This document shows positions 22,015 to 33,741 of a stretch of DNA of 64,000 nucleotides, piece after piece. Source of the DNA: Utricularia gibba (Eukaryota > Streptophyta > Magnoliopsida > Lamiales > Lentibulariaceae); assembly GCA_002189035.1 (NCBI GenBank), contig NEEC01000024.1:744001-808000 (forward strand), written 5' to 3'. A model generated the notes under the pieces. The model had not been told where the DNA came from. It was given only the letters and a program-made list of their open reading frames with translations, and did not search any database. Position 1 is the first letter of the stretch. Every line of letters begins with the position of its first letter. A program made the position numbers and the translations under genes.

Positions 22015-23322
22015 TGCAAGAAGAAGGGGCCGTTGCATTATCTTGCAATCCATGGCGCGCGGTCCGACAATGCACTAACCCAATCTCCTTACTCGCGTAT
22101 GTGGAGGGAGATGCGATCAGGCAGCAGTGGAGCGGAAAATTAGAGGGAATATCTTCTATCTCCGCAGGCGCAGTCCGAATACAAAAAAGCAAGTTGGTTT
22201 GACACGCGGCATCACCACAGACTTGTTTGCATCAAATCAAATCAAATCAAACTGGTGACGTAAATTCAGACAATTCAATTCAACGGTCCGGTGGTCAACA
22301 TCGTAGCTGTGATTTCTGTTAAAATTATCTGAATTCAGCGGAGGTGATGGGGCGCGCGACAGATCTGCGTTGAAATGGAACAGGGACTATAACTCTGGGC
22401 TGGGCCAATTATAGTTTTAAGTAAATTTTTTATGGATAATTATATGTTTTTGTATAAACATTGTATTAAAATATAACTTTACTTTTGAAATATAATTTTT
22501 TTTAAATCAATAATGTTCAAATTATCTTATTCAATCCGTAGAACATTGAGTAGCATAATGTAAGCTTGAAAGGATTGCACAGAACAACATCGTGTTTACC
22601 AAACCAGACCATTTGTGCATCTCCAACAACAACGTGATATTGGCAAAATACATACACATTTTTGCTCTTGTGTTGAATTTCGTTGCTTTTTCTTTCTTGA
22701 TGCCACTCTTTTGTTTCTTTTAATATACCAGTTGATTCCCCCACTCAAGTAAAAATCACATATACTAACTACTCCCAAAAGACTAGTTGACTTAGATAAT
22801 TGGAATTAGAAAACCTTCAAAAACGATACAATCAGACACAATAAACTTGAACAAGGTTATAGACTGATTGATGGGTTAATCAATTCTATACTCACAAAAA
22901 CTTGAACAGAAATATTTTTAAAATCCAAATAAATATTCAGATGAGAAATTCCATGAAACAAAACTTCTTCTGAACTCGAGAGCTGGGGTTGAGAACCTTG
23001 AAAAATCAAACATGAACCTCTTTTGGGCCTCATTTATATTTAACATTTTTAAAAAATTAATATCTTCCTTTTTATGTATTAAAATGGAACTATCTCAAAC
23101 ATGGATCTTTAAAAACCAATAATTTTAAAATCTCGTGAAATACAATACCAAACGTGTACTAACGCGTCTGCCAAACTTTACTATCTCGGGTCAAATTTTT
23201 GTATTGATTAAAGGGCATGGCAATTGGGTTAAGACACGATGGCGCTGAAGGGGGAACAAAAATAGGCATGTCTGAAAAATGGGAATCCAGAGAATGGACT
23301 GGAGAATCCATGACATCTGATC
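22015..23322. other. Upstream region of FBPase, no further gene seen
   Basis: Contains an (ATCAA)n microsatellite of about four units at 22227-22248 and a GC-richer zone from 22000 to 22400 that may hold regulatory elements. Beyond 22400 the sequence is AT-rich and without recognisable content. Confidence 0.4.
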
Positions 23323-24265
23323 GGCTATGCTCTGGCATGTAGTAAAGTAGGCTTCTTTCCTATTCACATATTGTTCCTGTTATGGGGAATTGGATTCTCG
23401 CTAAGCCACAGGAGGCAAAGCAGCATCACCACATGTTTTTCTCTCTCTCTAGTCCTTCATGGAATTCATGGATCGGGAGCAAGACTATAACTGGAATCTG
23501 GGTCTCCCAGACCTGGGATCATCATTATTTGGGACTTCTAACTTGGCCAAATTTGGAAAAATATCTGTTGTTATCCAAATTTATTGTTATCAACAAATAT
23601 TTTTTTAATATTTTAATGGTAAAATATTTAAAAATTAGTAATACAAAAAAATATTTAAATGATATCCATATTCTCCATTCATACTAATTTAAATCATTAA
23701 ATATATTTGTAACTTTCATTCATAGTCATTGATAGTATATAAAATTACATATTCAGCAATAATTATGATAATGAACCTTCATCTTATTTACTTGGTATTT
23801 TTTAATTTCAAATAACATGAAGTGTAATACATAAATTTTATTTATAGTTCTTTTGATTTTTTATAATATCCTTTGTGTAAGAAGTTCTAGTCATCTTTAT
23901 ATCTCACGTTGATTCCACTATAATTATAGGTTGCTTCACATCATCCTTCCGAACGGTGCTGTTGCTACCATAATGAACTCGTTAGAAAATAGCACCTTGT
24001 AAATAGAGCAATTCTCAGAAAGGAAATACCTCGTGGATAAAGTCTAGGGCTACCTTAAGAAGAACCCGAGAAGAAAAGCTTATGAAAAGATTCAATATTG
24101 TTTGAGAAGGGGCACCCCAATAGTGCCGAATGCATGACAATCAAACAAATGTTATTGGAAAGCCCAACAAGTACCTAAGAAGGTACAAAGAGACCAAAGG
24201 TGCATTTAAAAGCTTGATAACAAGGGCTCGATCATTACGGATAACTCTTAAGCTCCCATGATTAA

Positions 24266-24822
24266 TGTAAGGCCCCACATAAATCTTGTATGATGCCTTT
24301 ATTGAATATGTCATAGGATCTTTTGCACAATGGAACCACATCAAAAATTGAGCATGTTTGACTAGAGGTAATTTCAGGATGTGTGATCATCTGAGAAGCT
24401 CTTGATAAAAAATGGGAAGAATCTAAAACCGTGAGGGTTAGGTATATGAAGCAAACATTATATATACAAGAGGGTCTCCAAGACGTAACATTTAGTATCA
24501 AACTCAAATGTGAGTATGTAATCGGTGGTAGGGCATACCTTAATGAGGATGCTAGGTTTACAATAGAAGAGGGGGAGGGGGGACAAATGTAAGGCCCCAC
24601 TTAAAGAATGGTGGAAGAACTACCTTAGAATCTTAAATTGGTTATGAACACGATCAATATAGATTGATCATGCAACCCTTGTACAAGGCCATTTCCCTAG
24701 CATGACAGAGGATCCTAGGAACTCCAAAGTTAAGCATGCTTATCTAGGGTAATTTCAAGATGGATGACCACCTAAGAGGGCTCCTTACAAAAGATAGAAA
24801 AAACGTAAAACTATGATGGTTG
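24266..24822 (+). mobile_element. Cassandra-like TRIM retrotransposon, copy 1 (3' LTR truncated)
   Basis: The 5' LTR is 24266-24490 and starts TGTAAGGCCCCAC. A decayed primer site TTAGTATCAAACTC (compare the tRNA-Met type TGGTATCAGAGC) follows at 24492. A polypurine tract, GAAGAGGGGGAGGGGGGA, lies at about 24566-24583. The 3' LTR starts TGTAAGGCCCCAC at 24588 and is cut at 24822. Both LTRs contain 5S rRNA-derived sequence, the hallmark of Cassandra: ACTCCAAAGTTAAGCATGCT, then GGATGACCACCT, at 24721-24772. LTR size (225 bp) and the very short internal region fit Cassandra. It has no coding capacity. Confidence 0.88.
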
Positions 24823-25384
24823 TGTTGGGTTTCTCGTAGACATCGTATGTCTCAAAAGCAGTGGAATTTAAAATTTTTGAGAAACCCAAACGCAAATCTT
24901 GGAATACGGTATACATCAGACGAAGGAATGTTCAAAGTACCTTTCAGATGACTCCGTTGTTCACCAACCGCCAATAGCAGACGGCCTCTATGGTATCCAC
25001 ACGTGGAGCACTCCGTTGATAACCTTTTCAAAGCTCTTGAATGCTGGTCGAATTTATAAGGTGCTAGTAGAGAAAAATGTCTCCTTGTGGATTAGTCTAA
25101 AAGAGCACAAAGACCTTGGAGCAAATCTCAAGATCTAAATCCTTTTGATAGATATTTTTGTGACATATCAAATCATATCTATATGAGATCTTTTATTTTG
25201 AGTTTAATCAATATTAATCTCAAAATAGTTCTCTATTTAAGTTACCCACTTTGGCAATTACATCTCATGTAATTGCGTCATTCTATTTTATATCGATGAG
25301 TGACTCCACTATTGTGTGTGACCCTATAGACTTCTTCAATCAAGGCCGTAATAATGGATTTATTAATTAACTCTTAATTAATCA
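24823..25384 (+). repeat. Partial family W LTR
   Basis: Starts TGTTGGGTTTCTCGTAGA and follows the complete W LTR at 32219 for about 560 bp, then stops abruptly within a TTAATTAATCAA phrase. The abrupt edge joins it to the copia gag fragment. No target duplication was seen, so a deletion removed the rest of this LTR together with the end of the TRIM. Confidence 0.8.
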
Positions 25385-25613
25385 AGATGAAGGCCATGCT
25401 GATCTGCAAGGATTTGTGCTATGATATAAATCTCTCCCAAAGCTCGAAGACCGAGAGAAATCATAGATGGCCATATTTGCATATAAAGATTGTGCGGACT
25501 ATACTTCTTTGGATCAACAATGGCCTTGCTCACTTTGTTTGTGACATCAAAGATTCATCCCTTCTAAGGTAGGGAGAAGAATAAAGAGAAAAGACTCGAC
25601 AAGCACAATAGAA
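25385..25613 (+). pseudogene. Ty1/copia gag fragment, copy 1
   Basis: Frames include MKAMLICKDL and KIVRTILLWINNGLAHFVCD. These resemble the N-terminal gag region of plant copia elements, where a tract like CKDLYD and a short W-containing helix are typical. It is the duplicate of 27917-28172. Weak but consistent similarity; no intact frame. Confidence 0.5.
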
Positions 25614-26502
25614 GGCTATGCTCTGGCATGTAGTAAAGTAGGCTTCTTTCCTATTCACATATTGTTCGTGTTCCGGGGAATTTGATTCTCCCTAAGCCAC
25701 AGTAGGCAAAGCAGCACCACCACATGTTCTTTTCTCTCTCTAGTCCTTTATGGAATTCATGGGCCAGGACCAAGACTATTACTGGACTCTAGGTCTCCCA
25801 CACCTGGGATCATCATTATTTGGGCCTTCTCAATTGGTAAATTTGGAAAAATATCTATTGTTATTCAAATTTATTTTTATCAACAAATATTTTTTAATAT
25901 TTTAATGGTAAAATATTTAAAAAGTAATTAATACACAATATTTAAATGATTAAATATATTGGTAGCTTTCATTCATAATCATTGATAGTTTTTACCAATA
26001 ATTATGATAATGAACCTTCATCTTATTCATTTGATATTTTTCAATTTCAAATAACATGAAATGTAAAATATAAATCTTATTTATAGTTCTTTTGATTTTT
26101 TATAAGACCCTTAGTGTAAGAAGTTATAGTCATCTCCATATCTCCCATTGATTCCATATAAACATACGTTGATTCAAATCATCCTTCCGAATAGTTTTGT
26201 TGCTAGCATAATGAACTCGTTAGAAAATAGCAATTCCTACATAGAGAAACTCTCAAAAAGGAATACCTGGTGGATAAAATCTGGGGCTACCTTATGGAGA
26301 ACCTGAGAAGAAAAGCTTATGAAAGATTACAATATTGTTTGAGAAGGGGCATCCCAATAGTGCCGAGTGCATGACAATCAAACAAATATTATTGGAAAGC
26401 CCAACAAGTACCTAAGAAGCTATAAAGAGACCAAAGATGCACTTAAAATCTTGATAACAAGGGTTCAATCATTATGAATAACTCTAACACTCCCATGATT
26501 AA

Positions 26503-27886
26503 TGTAAGGCCCCACATAAATCTTATATGAGGCCTTTTATTGAATATGTTGGAGGATCTTTGGCAGGATGAGACCACATCAAAACATGAGCATGCTTGAT
26601 TAGGGGTAATTTCAGGATGGATGACCATTTGAGAAGCTCTTGGTCAAAAATAAAGAAAATGTAAAATCGTGAGTGTTAAGTATCTTAAGCAGACATTATT
26701 GTACAAGAGGGTCTCTAAGACATGATATTTAGTATCAAAGTCAAATTTGAGTATGTAATTGATAACACATTTTTTTGGGTAATTGAATATAGGAAAATGA
26801 CCCATATTATGCTACAAAACTTAAGCTTTACTGTCTGGTTCTATATTTTTGCGCATAGTATCGTAGTTGTGTTTTTTTAGTCTTAGTTGGGACTAAATTA
26901 CGATTTATTTCCAACCTTAGTTCTAATAGATTTCTTTGATTAATGAAGCGCATGCCAGCAACCCAAATCCCAAGAACGGATATGAATAGTGCAGTGGCAG
27001 AGAATGAGACAAAAGTCTAAAAAGGACACAATCCAAGGAGATGAAAAAGGAGTATTTTGGACAAAAAAGAGGACAAGATGGAGAGAGAAAGGGGAACTCC
27101 CGATAGAGAAAAACGACATTCTTTCTAGAAAAGATTTCTAGGGGAAGGAGGAAGACGATGTAGAAAGACAAACTTTCTTTTGAAGATTTCTTTTATTCTT
27201 GACGAATACTATTCCTAGTTGAGACTAGTTTTAGTTTTCCCTACGTGAAAAATTTACTGTTTATGTTCTGTTATGCATCTCTTGTTGTTGTTTAACTTTG
27301 AGACCAGAATATTGCTTAGGATGTGTTATGAAAATGCTTTACTTTCCCTTGCTATGAGTGGCTAAGCACTTAGAGGAGTGCCTTAGAGCAAAAGGGGTGT
27401 AATGTGCTGGTCAATCATTTGACCTTGCTAACCATAGATCACACCACTTCCTTATCAAACTAGGATAGATTCATGAGGGGAAACGAGTAATATTCATCTT
27501 AACAACCCTAATTAGAGATAGACAAAAGATTACGGGAAAAGAAGGGTTTGGGTTGACCTAGACTCTTAGGGCATACCTTAATGAGGATGCTAGGTTTCTA
27601 ATAGAAGAGGGGAAGGGGGGCAAATGTAAGGCCCCACTTAAGAAATGGTGGCAGAACCTTGTACGATCAACATAGATTGACCATGCAAACCTTGTACGAG
27701 GTCATTTCCCTAGCATCGAGGAGGATCCTTGGTAGGAACTCCAAAGTTAAGCATGCTTACCTGGCGTAATTTCAGGATGGATGACCACCTGAGAGGGCTC
27801 CTTACAAAAGAAAGAAAAATATAAAATTGTGACCGTTGGGTATTCAAAACGGATAATATCATACAAGGAGAGTATGAATCGTGACA
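26503..27886 (+). mobile_element. Cassandra-like TRIM, copy 2, complete with TSD but interrupted
   Basis: The 5' LTR is 26503-26727 (225 bp), the primer site remnant TTAGTATCAAAG lies near 26729, the polypurine tract at about 27603-27620 and the 3' LTR at 27625-27886. The element is flanked by ATTAA at 26498-26502 and 27887-27891, an exact 5-bp target duplication. Without the 807-bp LTR inserted in its internal region it measures about 577 bp, in the range of Cassandra. The 3' LTR has a clear 5S-like block at 27721-27800, including CTCCAAAGTTAAGCATGCTT and TTCAGGATGGATGACC. Confidence 0.9.
26760..27566 (+). repeat. Truncated family Z LTR inside the TRIM
   Basis: Starts TGATAACACATTTTT and follows the solo LTR at 34030-35190 for about 800 bp. 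It then breaks off directly into TRIM internal sequence, so its 3' part and right target duplication are deleted. Confidence 0.82.
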
Positions 27887-27916
27887 ATTAAGATTCAAAA
27901 ACTAATTATGGGACTT

Positions 27917-28330
27917 GAAAAATCAAGATGAAGGCCATGCTGACCTGCAAGGATTTGACCTATGATTTATGACAAATCTCTCCCAAAGCTCGAAGATCGA
28001 GAGAAATCATAGATAGCCACATTTAATTGAAAGCCTTGCATGTAAAGATTGTGCAGACTATACTTCTTTGGATCAACCATGGCCTTGCTCACTTTGTTTA
28101 TGATATTGGAGATTCATCCCTTCTAAAGTAGGGAGAAGACTAAAGAGAAAAGGCTCAACAAGCACAATAGAAAGCTCTTCTGTTGAAATTGGATCTTGTT
28201 TCTTCTACAATAAGAAGGGACACCATGAGAATGAATGCAAGAAGATAAAAAAGAATTTTGAGGCTTAGAAGAGAAAAGGAAGTAGTGATGAGAGCAGTAA
28301 GAATAGTGAGAGTGCAACATCTGTGATGGA
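27917..28330 (+). pseudogene. Ty1/copia gag fragment with zinc-knuckle remnant, copy 2
   Basis: The first part duplicates 25385-25613. It continues into CFFYNKKGHHENEC at about 28190-28235, a CCHC zinc-knuckle pattern with the second Cys replaced by Tyr, followed by a Lys-rich KKIKKNFEA. This is the usual end of copia gag. Stops and frameshifts prevent expression. No protease or integrase follows in recognisable form. Confidence 0.65.
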
Positions 28331-28828
28331 GTAGGAAATATTATTTTCTACAGCAACTACTTAGAAAATACCCAAGAACGCTCACACCTCAGAAATAGTT
28401 ATGTCCATCGATCCTGAAGATGATAGAGAGCTTAAGTGCATAGTTGAGTTTGTTGCTTCATTCTATGAGATACCTGACAAGGCTCTCTTCAACCCTTATC
28501 GGACTAGGCATTTTGTCAACAAGGTATATTGAGTCAGATTATACATTGGTTATTGAGTTTGGGAAGATTTCTATTAAGAAAATTTATACATACGATAACC
28601 TAGTTGATGTTGAGTATTGAGTTCATACAATACATAAGAGAAAATATAAAAGTATATAAGAAAAGCATATAAATTTCAATTCTATACTTCTAATTAAATA
28701 ATTCTAATCATAACTAAATATAAAAAAATGATACAAAATATGATTGTAAAATAATACAACAATTGACATGATGACTAAACCCTTGTTGGATGCAAAATAC
28801 CAAGCTTGTGTGCAAGGAGTAGATTTAC
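28331..28828. other. Stretch without recognised gene
   Basis: Possibly further decayed copia sequence, since it follows the gag fragment directly, but I see no diagnostic motif. Confidence 0.3.
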
Positions 28829-29983
28829 TGATAAACGAAAAATTTTGCAATGTCGTTAAATGCAAATTTTACTATCAAATAAATTTATAACCTAACCTAC
28901 ATTCAAGCATAAAACAATTATGAGCATAGTGATTAGGGTCAAACACGAAGAGTAGGTGCTTGTCAAGTGATTAGCCAAAGCATGAAATCAGTGTCACGTT
29001 AGTAAATTGGTCTTAGCTAGGACTAAGGCAGAATTAAAACGAAATACAGTAAAGAAAATTAATAAGTTCTGGAGCTCGATTGTTTCTAGAATGAAATGAG
29101 TGATGCCTTGGAACTCCTAAGGGATGTATGCCTATCACTAAACAAGCTCATATAAATCAAAAATCATACAACTAACTCACAAGATCTAGGTCTACCCGGA
29201 TTCTTGTTTTTCCCCCTAATCTTTGATCTACCTCTAATTAGGGTTGTTAGTTGGGTTTCACTACCTCCCCTTCCTAGATCTATCCTGGTTTGCTAAGGAA
29301 GTAGTGTGACTTATGATTTATTAGGTCTAAGGATGGATTAGCATGTTTCTCCCCTCTTCACCCCAAGGCACCCCCCTCTAAGTGCTTAGCTACTCATGAC
29401 AATGAAAAGTAAAACATTTTCATAGCATATCCTAAGCAACATCCTGACTACAAATGTTAAATAACAGCGAGCAATATGAAGCAGAAGTAGGAAAGACACT
29501 TCGTTCACACAGGAAATCCAAATCTAGTCTTAGGTAGGAACAGTAAACATGAAGAACTAAAATAATTTCTCAAGAGAAGTTGTGTTCTTCTGGTCCGTCA
29601 TCCCCTCCTCCTTCTTCCTCTAGAAAAATCTCCAGAAACTTGTCTTGAGTCTCCAATGGGAGATCTGCCTTCTCTCTCCAACTTTCCCTCCTTTTGTCCA
29701 AAATCTCAATTTTTCACCTCCTTGGACTTTGTGTGTACTCTTTTTCAGACTTCTGCCATCTTCTCTGCCACTACACTGTTCATATTCAGCTCCTTGGGAT
29801 TTGTATTGCGACCTGTGCTGCATTGCTCGAAGGAAACTATTAGAAGGTTTCCCAACTAAAACTAAATTGGCACTACTACGGTACTTATGTGCAAAAATAC
29901 AGAACTAGGCAATAAAGCTTAATTTTTGTAGCACAAAATGAGTAAATTCCATGCATTGAGCCACTCAAAAATATGTGTTATCA
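28829..29983 (-). mobile_element. Solo LTR, family Z, minus orientation
   Basis: The 1155-bp unit has complementary ends (TGATAA at the start and TTATCA at the end, read on the minus strand). It is flanked by TTTAC at 28824-28828 and 29984-29988. Its sequence aligns with 34030-35190 in reverse. The exact target duplication with a single LTR indicates recombination between the two LTRs of a former full element. Frames inside, such as 29620-29908, are LTR sequence and not genes. Confidence 0.9.
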
Positions 29984-32218
29984 TTTACTAAATCAAACTC
30001 AAAAAGCTTGCAAGAGAAAAGATTGCTACAACTAAAACATAATCCTAAATGTCTAAAAGTATATATTTGGCATATATTCTGAAATATATCTAGTATAAAT
30101 ATCTATAATATTCTAGATATGATAATATACAGATATATCAGCACCATATCACAATTCTTTCTAGAAATGAATATATCTTCAAGATTCATGAGAGTTCACA
30201 TGTTTATATGAGATTCTTCCTAGATTTTTAGAAAGAGTTCATAGTGCATTCTTGAGAGCTTCATATGTGCACATGTGGTTACTAAGGAGACCCGTTGAGG
30301 GAGACTCCTTGGTGTTGTAGAGGGAATTTCATTCCTCAATTTTGAAATAAATTATGCCTTTAACATCATGTATGATTCTCGGTTCATTTGGTCTAGTGAA
30401 ACCAATTTACCTTGCATGTTAAGCACTCCCGATTTTTCCCTGAGGTTTCTAGGTCACCAAAGTTTGTGTATTTTCTTTGTATTTGGGTATCTCACAATCA
30501 TACATCGATTACTCATGTACATTAATACTAGCAGATCATCTATCAGTTCTACTTAGAATCTTGTGTATAACTATATCTTATTCATGAATTCTAGATATAT
30601 TAGAGCCTAATAGAAATACAAGATAATGAAGTGGTAGTTCCTTTTATGGATGACCTCATTCACCAACCTTCATCTCCTCCAAGCTTTCAATATATTTAAT
30701 TCCACCAATGCCAATTTTAATCATATATATTTTCATTCATATCACAAAACAAAATTTATCTAGAAAAGTTCTTACCTTCATCAAATTCTCTTATGTGTAT
30801 TCTCCTAATACCAATGAATAATCAGTCAACTACACATGTGCTCACTTTAAATCATTACTTCTAATCTTCACCTATTTGATTCATCACACCATCATTTCTT
30901 TCTTGATTAAATATTGCAGAATTTCTACCACCATAAAAAATATGAAAGGAGCCATTGTATCCTCTCTCTCAGACCTTTCTCTTTTGAAAAGAATTTATAA
31001 GTACACAATTGATTAATACAACCCCCAATGTTGTACTTAGTAGTGATGAAACACATGATATCCACTTTATTAAGAAATTAATTTATTTGATTATCTAAAT
31101 AATGCTTTCTAATTTATGTTGTCATATATCCCTTCTCAAAATCAAGTTTTTCAAGGAACACTCATTATCTATTTTCTTCTCGCTTCCTCAATCACTTCAT
31201 TTATGAGCAATACTCTATCAAAGATTTTCCTGCTTTTGATTAAAAAAATTGATTGATGTTGTATAATTACTTCTCCCTAAACATTTATAATTTGTGTTTG
31301 ATGAATAAAAATTTTCACATTGTTGCAAAACAAACAATTTCATAAAGACTCGCATAAAAATATTTTCTAAAATGAAATGTATGGTAGGATTGAGGTCAAA
31401 CAAAAAGAACATTTGTTTTCACTATACTAGTTGGATGTATAATCACAAATAAGTTGTATTATAAACCTTGAAGAAAATTATTAGCATATTAGAACAATAA
31501 TAGAAAATAAAAAAAGACACAAAAAAATAAATACAAATTTGATGAATAACAACATTGATAACTTAGGGAAACTTTGGCAGTGTAATGGAACCCCTAATCT
31601 TAGCCTATGTTTCTTTAATACCATAGAATAAAATAGTGAAATTTTATCTGAATTATTTTTCTAGATTTTTGGCCCATGATGAATTAAATTTTCCTAATGT
31701 TTTAAAACTTAGGTTTAGCATTTCATGAAATAAATAAAATTATATATATGTGGTCCTATCAGTTTATATTAAAAAATGTCATCCTATTCTATTCGTGTTG
31801 GTTTTTTAGTCTACCTTCAAATTGGGATTCTATGTTTTGTTCTTAATTTTTCTACCCATAGATCAACCCGGGCATATTGCAAAAACATAGATGAAAAAAA
31901 CAGAGCCAAATATCCCGACCACATTTTTTCTCCCTAAGCCATTACTAAAATCTAGCTATGCATATAGAAAGCAAACATTTTAACTTCATAAATCAATCAA
32001 GCAGAGAAGTTCAAAGCTAGAACATGGCAAGTAACATAAATAAATAGTTAAAATTCATAAAATGCAAATAAAAAATGTTGGTTCTCTTTTAGAAATAAGC
32101 TACTTAACAAGTAAAAAGTAAAATCAAGTTATCATTAAAAAGTATTATCTACTTGAAGTAAAAAATGTTGGTTCTCATTTAGAAATAGGGTTTCTCCAAA
32201 TGTTATTGCTTCTTCTTG
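29984..32218. other. AT-rich intergenic region
   Basis: No coding family recognised. Bases 30060-30340 are rich in ATATATCT words with a TAGAGGGAATTTCATT phrase, suggesting an old LTR fragment. Bases 32060-32190 contain a short direct repeat of AAAAATGTTGGTTCTC about 100 bp apart. Confidence 0.35.
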
Positions 32219-33741
32219 TGTTGGGTTTCTCGTAGACATCGTATGTCTCAAAAGTAGCGGAATTCTAAAATTTTGAGAAACCCCAAACGCAGATCTTGGA
32301 ATACGGTATACATTAGACAAAGGGATTCTGAAATACCTTTTAGATGACTCCGTTGTTCACGAACCGCCAATAGCAGACGGCCCCTATGGTATCCACACGT
32401 GGAGTACTTCGTCGATAACCTTCTCAAGGCTCTTGAATGCTGGTCGAATTCCTCAGGTGCTAGTACAGAAAAATGTCCCCTTGTGGATCAGTCTCAAAGA
32501 GCACGAAGACCTTCGAGGAGATCTCAAGATCTAAATCTTTTTGATAGATATATGGTAACATATCAAATCATATCTTTGTAAAGATCTTATCTTGTGGAGA
32601 TATGTATATGTTCCAAATCTTATATGTATATGTTCCAAATCTTATCTATATATGATCTTTTATTTTGAGTTTAATCAATATTAATCTCAAAATAACTCTC
32701 AATTTAATTTATCCACTTTACCAATTACATCTCATATAATTGTGTCATTCTATTTTATATCGTTGAGTGACTCCACTATTGTGTGTGACACTATAGGCTT
32801 CTTCAATCAAGGCCGTAATAACGTATTTATTAATTAACTCTTAATTAATCAAATCCATCATTATCGATCATGAGTGATGTCTAGCAACATATCATGATCT
32901 CCAAGATTAAAGAATAATCAGGTGAACTGATTGAGCCTTTTCAGGACCAACCACCATGCAATGAACAACTTTCATCATACTTATATCTCATTCGATACCA
33001 GAACATGGGTGTGTGTCTTTCTGATGTCTCAAACTTATAATTGCATTCATGCACTAACACTCAATGACCTATTCAAACAATTCGAGTGTCATTACCCTGG
33101 GCCCAGGACTTACTGTTTGGCTTTGATGCAATTACTTGAGATATGATCTTATAGCTAACATGAGTGATGAATCCTTTATTGATCAATCAACTATCTCCAA
33201 CCTTAAGGAGTCACATCCCTACTCATCCATACTAGGCAAGCCATGGTTAGGCTCCCATTAGTAATGAGCGAAAATGTGAGCTTAAGATCAGGATAACTTT
33301 GTTAACCTCAAGTCTAAGCTTACCTGCACGGCTGTCATATTTGATATCTTGCTACTGACACTTGGTTAGCTTCCCATAGTAGCATCTCGAAGATGAGTCA
33401 TTCAGTGAATCGATTCTCTAATCGACACCCACACATAGGTTCTAGTAATCTCATTACATCAATTGTGAGAACCATTGCCTAAACAGTTTAGGGAACTCAA
33501 TGTGTGCCAGCTTATCCGTATTCGTGATATCCTCATTTCACAAATACTCTAGCTAGGGAGTTTTTTAACTTGAACATAAATGCTTGTAGAATCTCACATT
33601 ATGATCTCATCATAATTTCTATAGCCTATAGATCAAGTAGAGGATTTTATCAATGATATAAATTTGATCACAATTCAAAGTAAATATCATAAGATAAGAT
33701 TTGCCAATGAGTTGATTGTCTCTAGAACACATACTCTAACA
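32219..33741 (+). mobile_element. Solo LTR, family W
   Basis: The unit starts TGTTGGGTTTCTCG, ends ACTCTAACA and is flanked by TCTTG at 32214-32218 and 33742-33746. Other copies are at 24823-25384 (partial, plus) and 45547-47008 (minus). The TGTTGGG start is common in copia LTRs, but superfamily is not proven. It interrupts an older family S-like LTR. Confidence 0.88.

Larger units (their letters stand above)
23323..25613 (+). repeat. First copy of a tandem segmental duplication
   Basis: This block begins GGCTATGCTCTGGCATG and ends in a copia gag fragment. The next block, starting with the same words at 25614, repeats its content in order: flank, Cassandra-like TRIM, gag fragment. In this copy the TRIM's second LTR is cut by a partial family W LTR at 24823-25384. 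The two copies differ by many substitutions and small gaps, so the event is old. Confidence 0.85.
25614..28172 (+). repeat. Second copy of the tandem segmental duplication
   Basis: Repeats 23323-25613 in order, starting GGCTATGCTCTGGCATG. It keeps the full TRIM with its right flank, which the first copy lost, but was itself interrupted by a family Z LTR at 26760-27566. The two copies thus preserve complementary parts of the ancestral block. Confidence 0.85.

Noticed and set aside
24719-24800. A 5S rRNA gene
   Set aside because: The 5S-like sequence is diverged, lies inside both LTRs of a TRIM, and repeats at 24300-24420, 26550-26640 and 27721-27800. It is part of a Cassandra-like element and not a functional 5S gene.
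29620-29908. Overlapping frames on both strands as small genes
   Set aside because: They are inside the family Z solo LTR and recur in its other copies.
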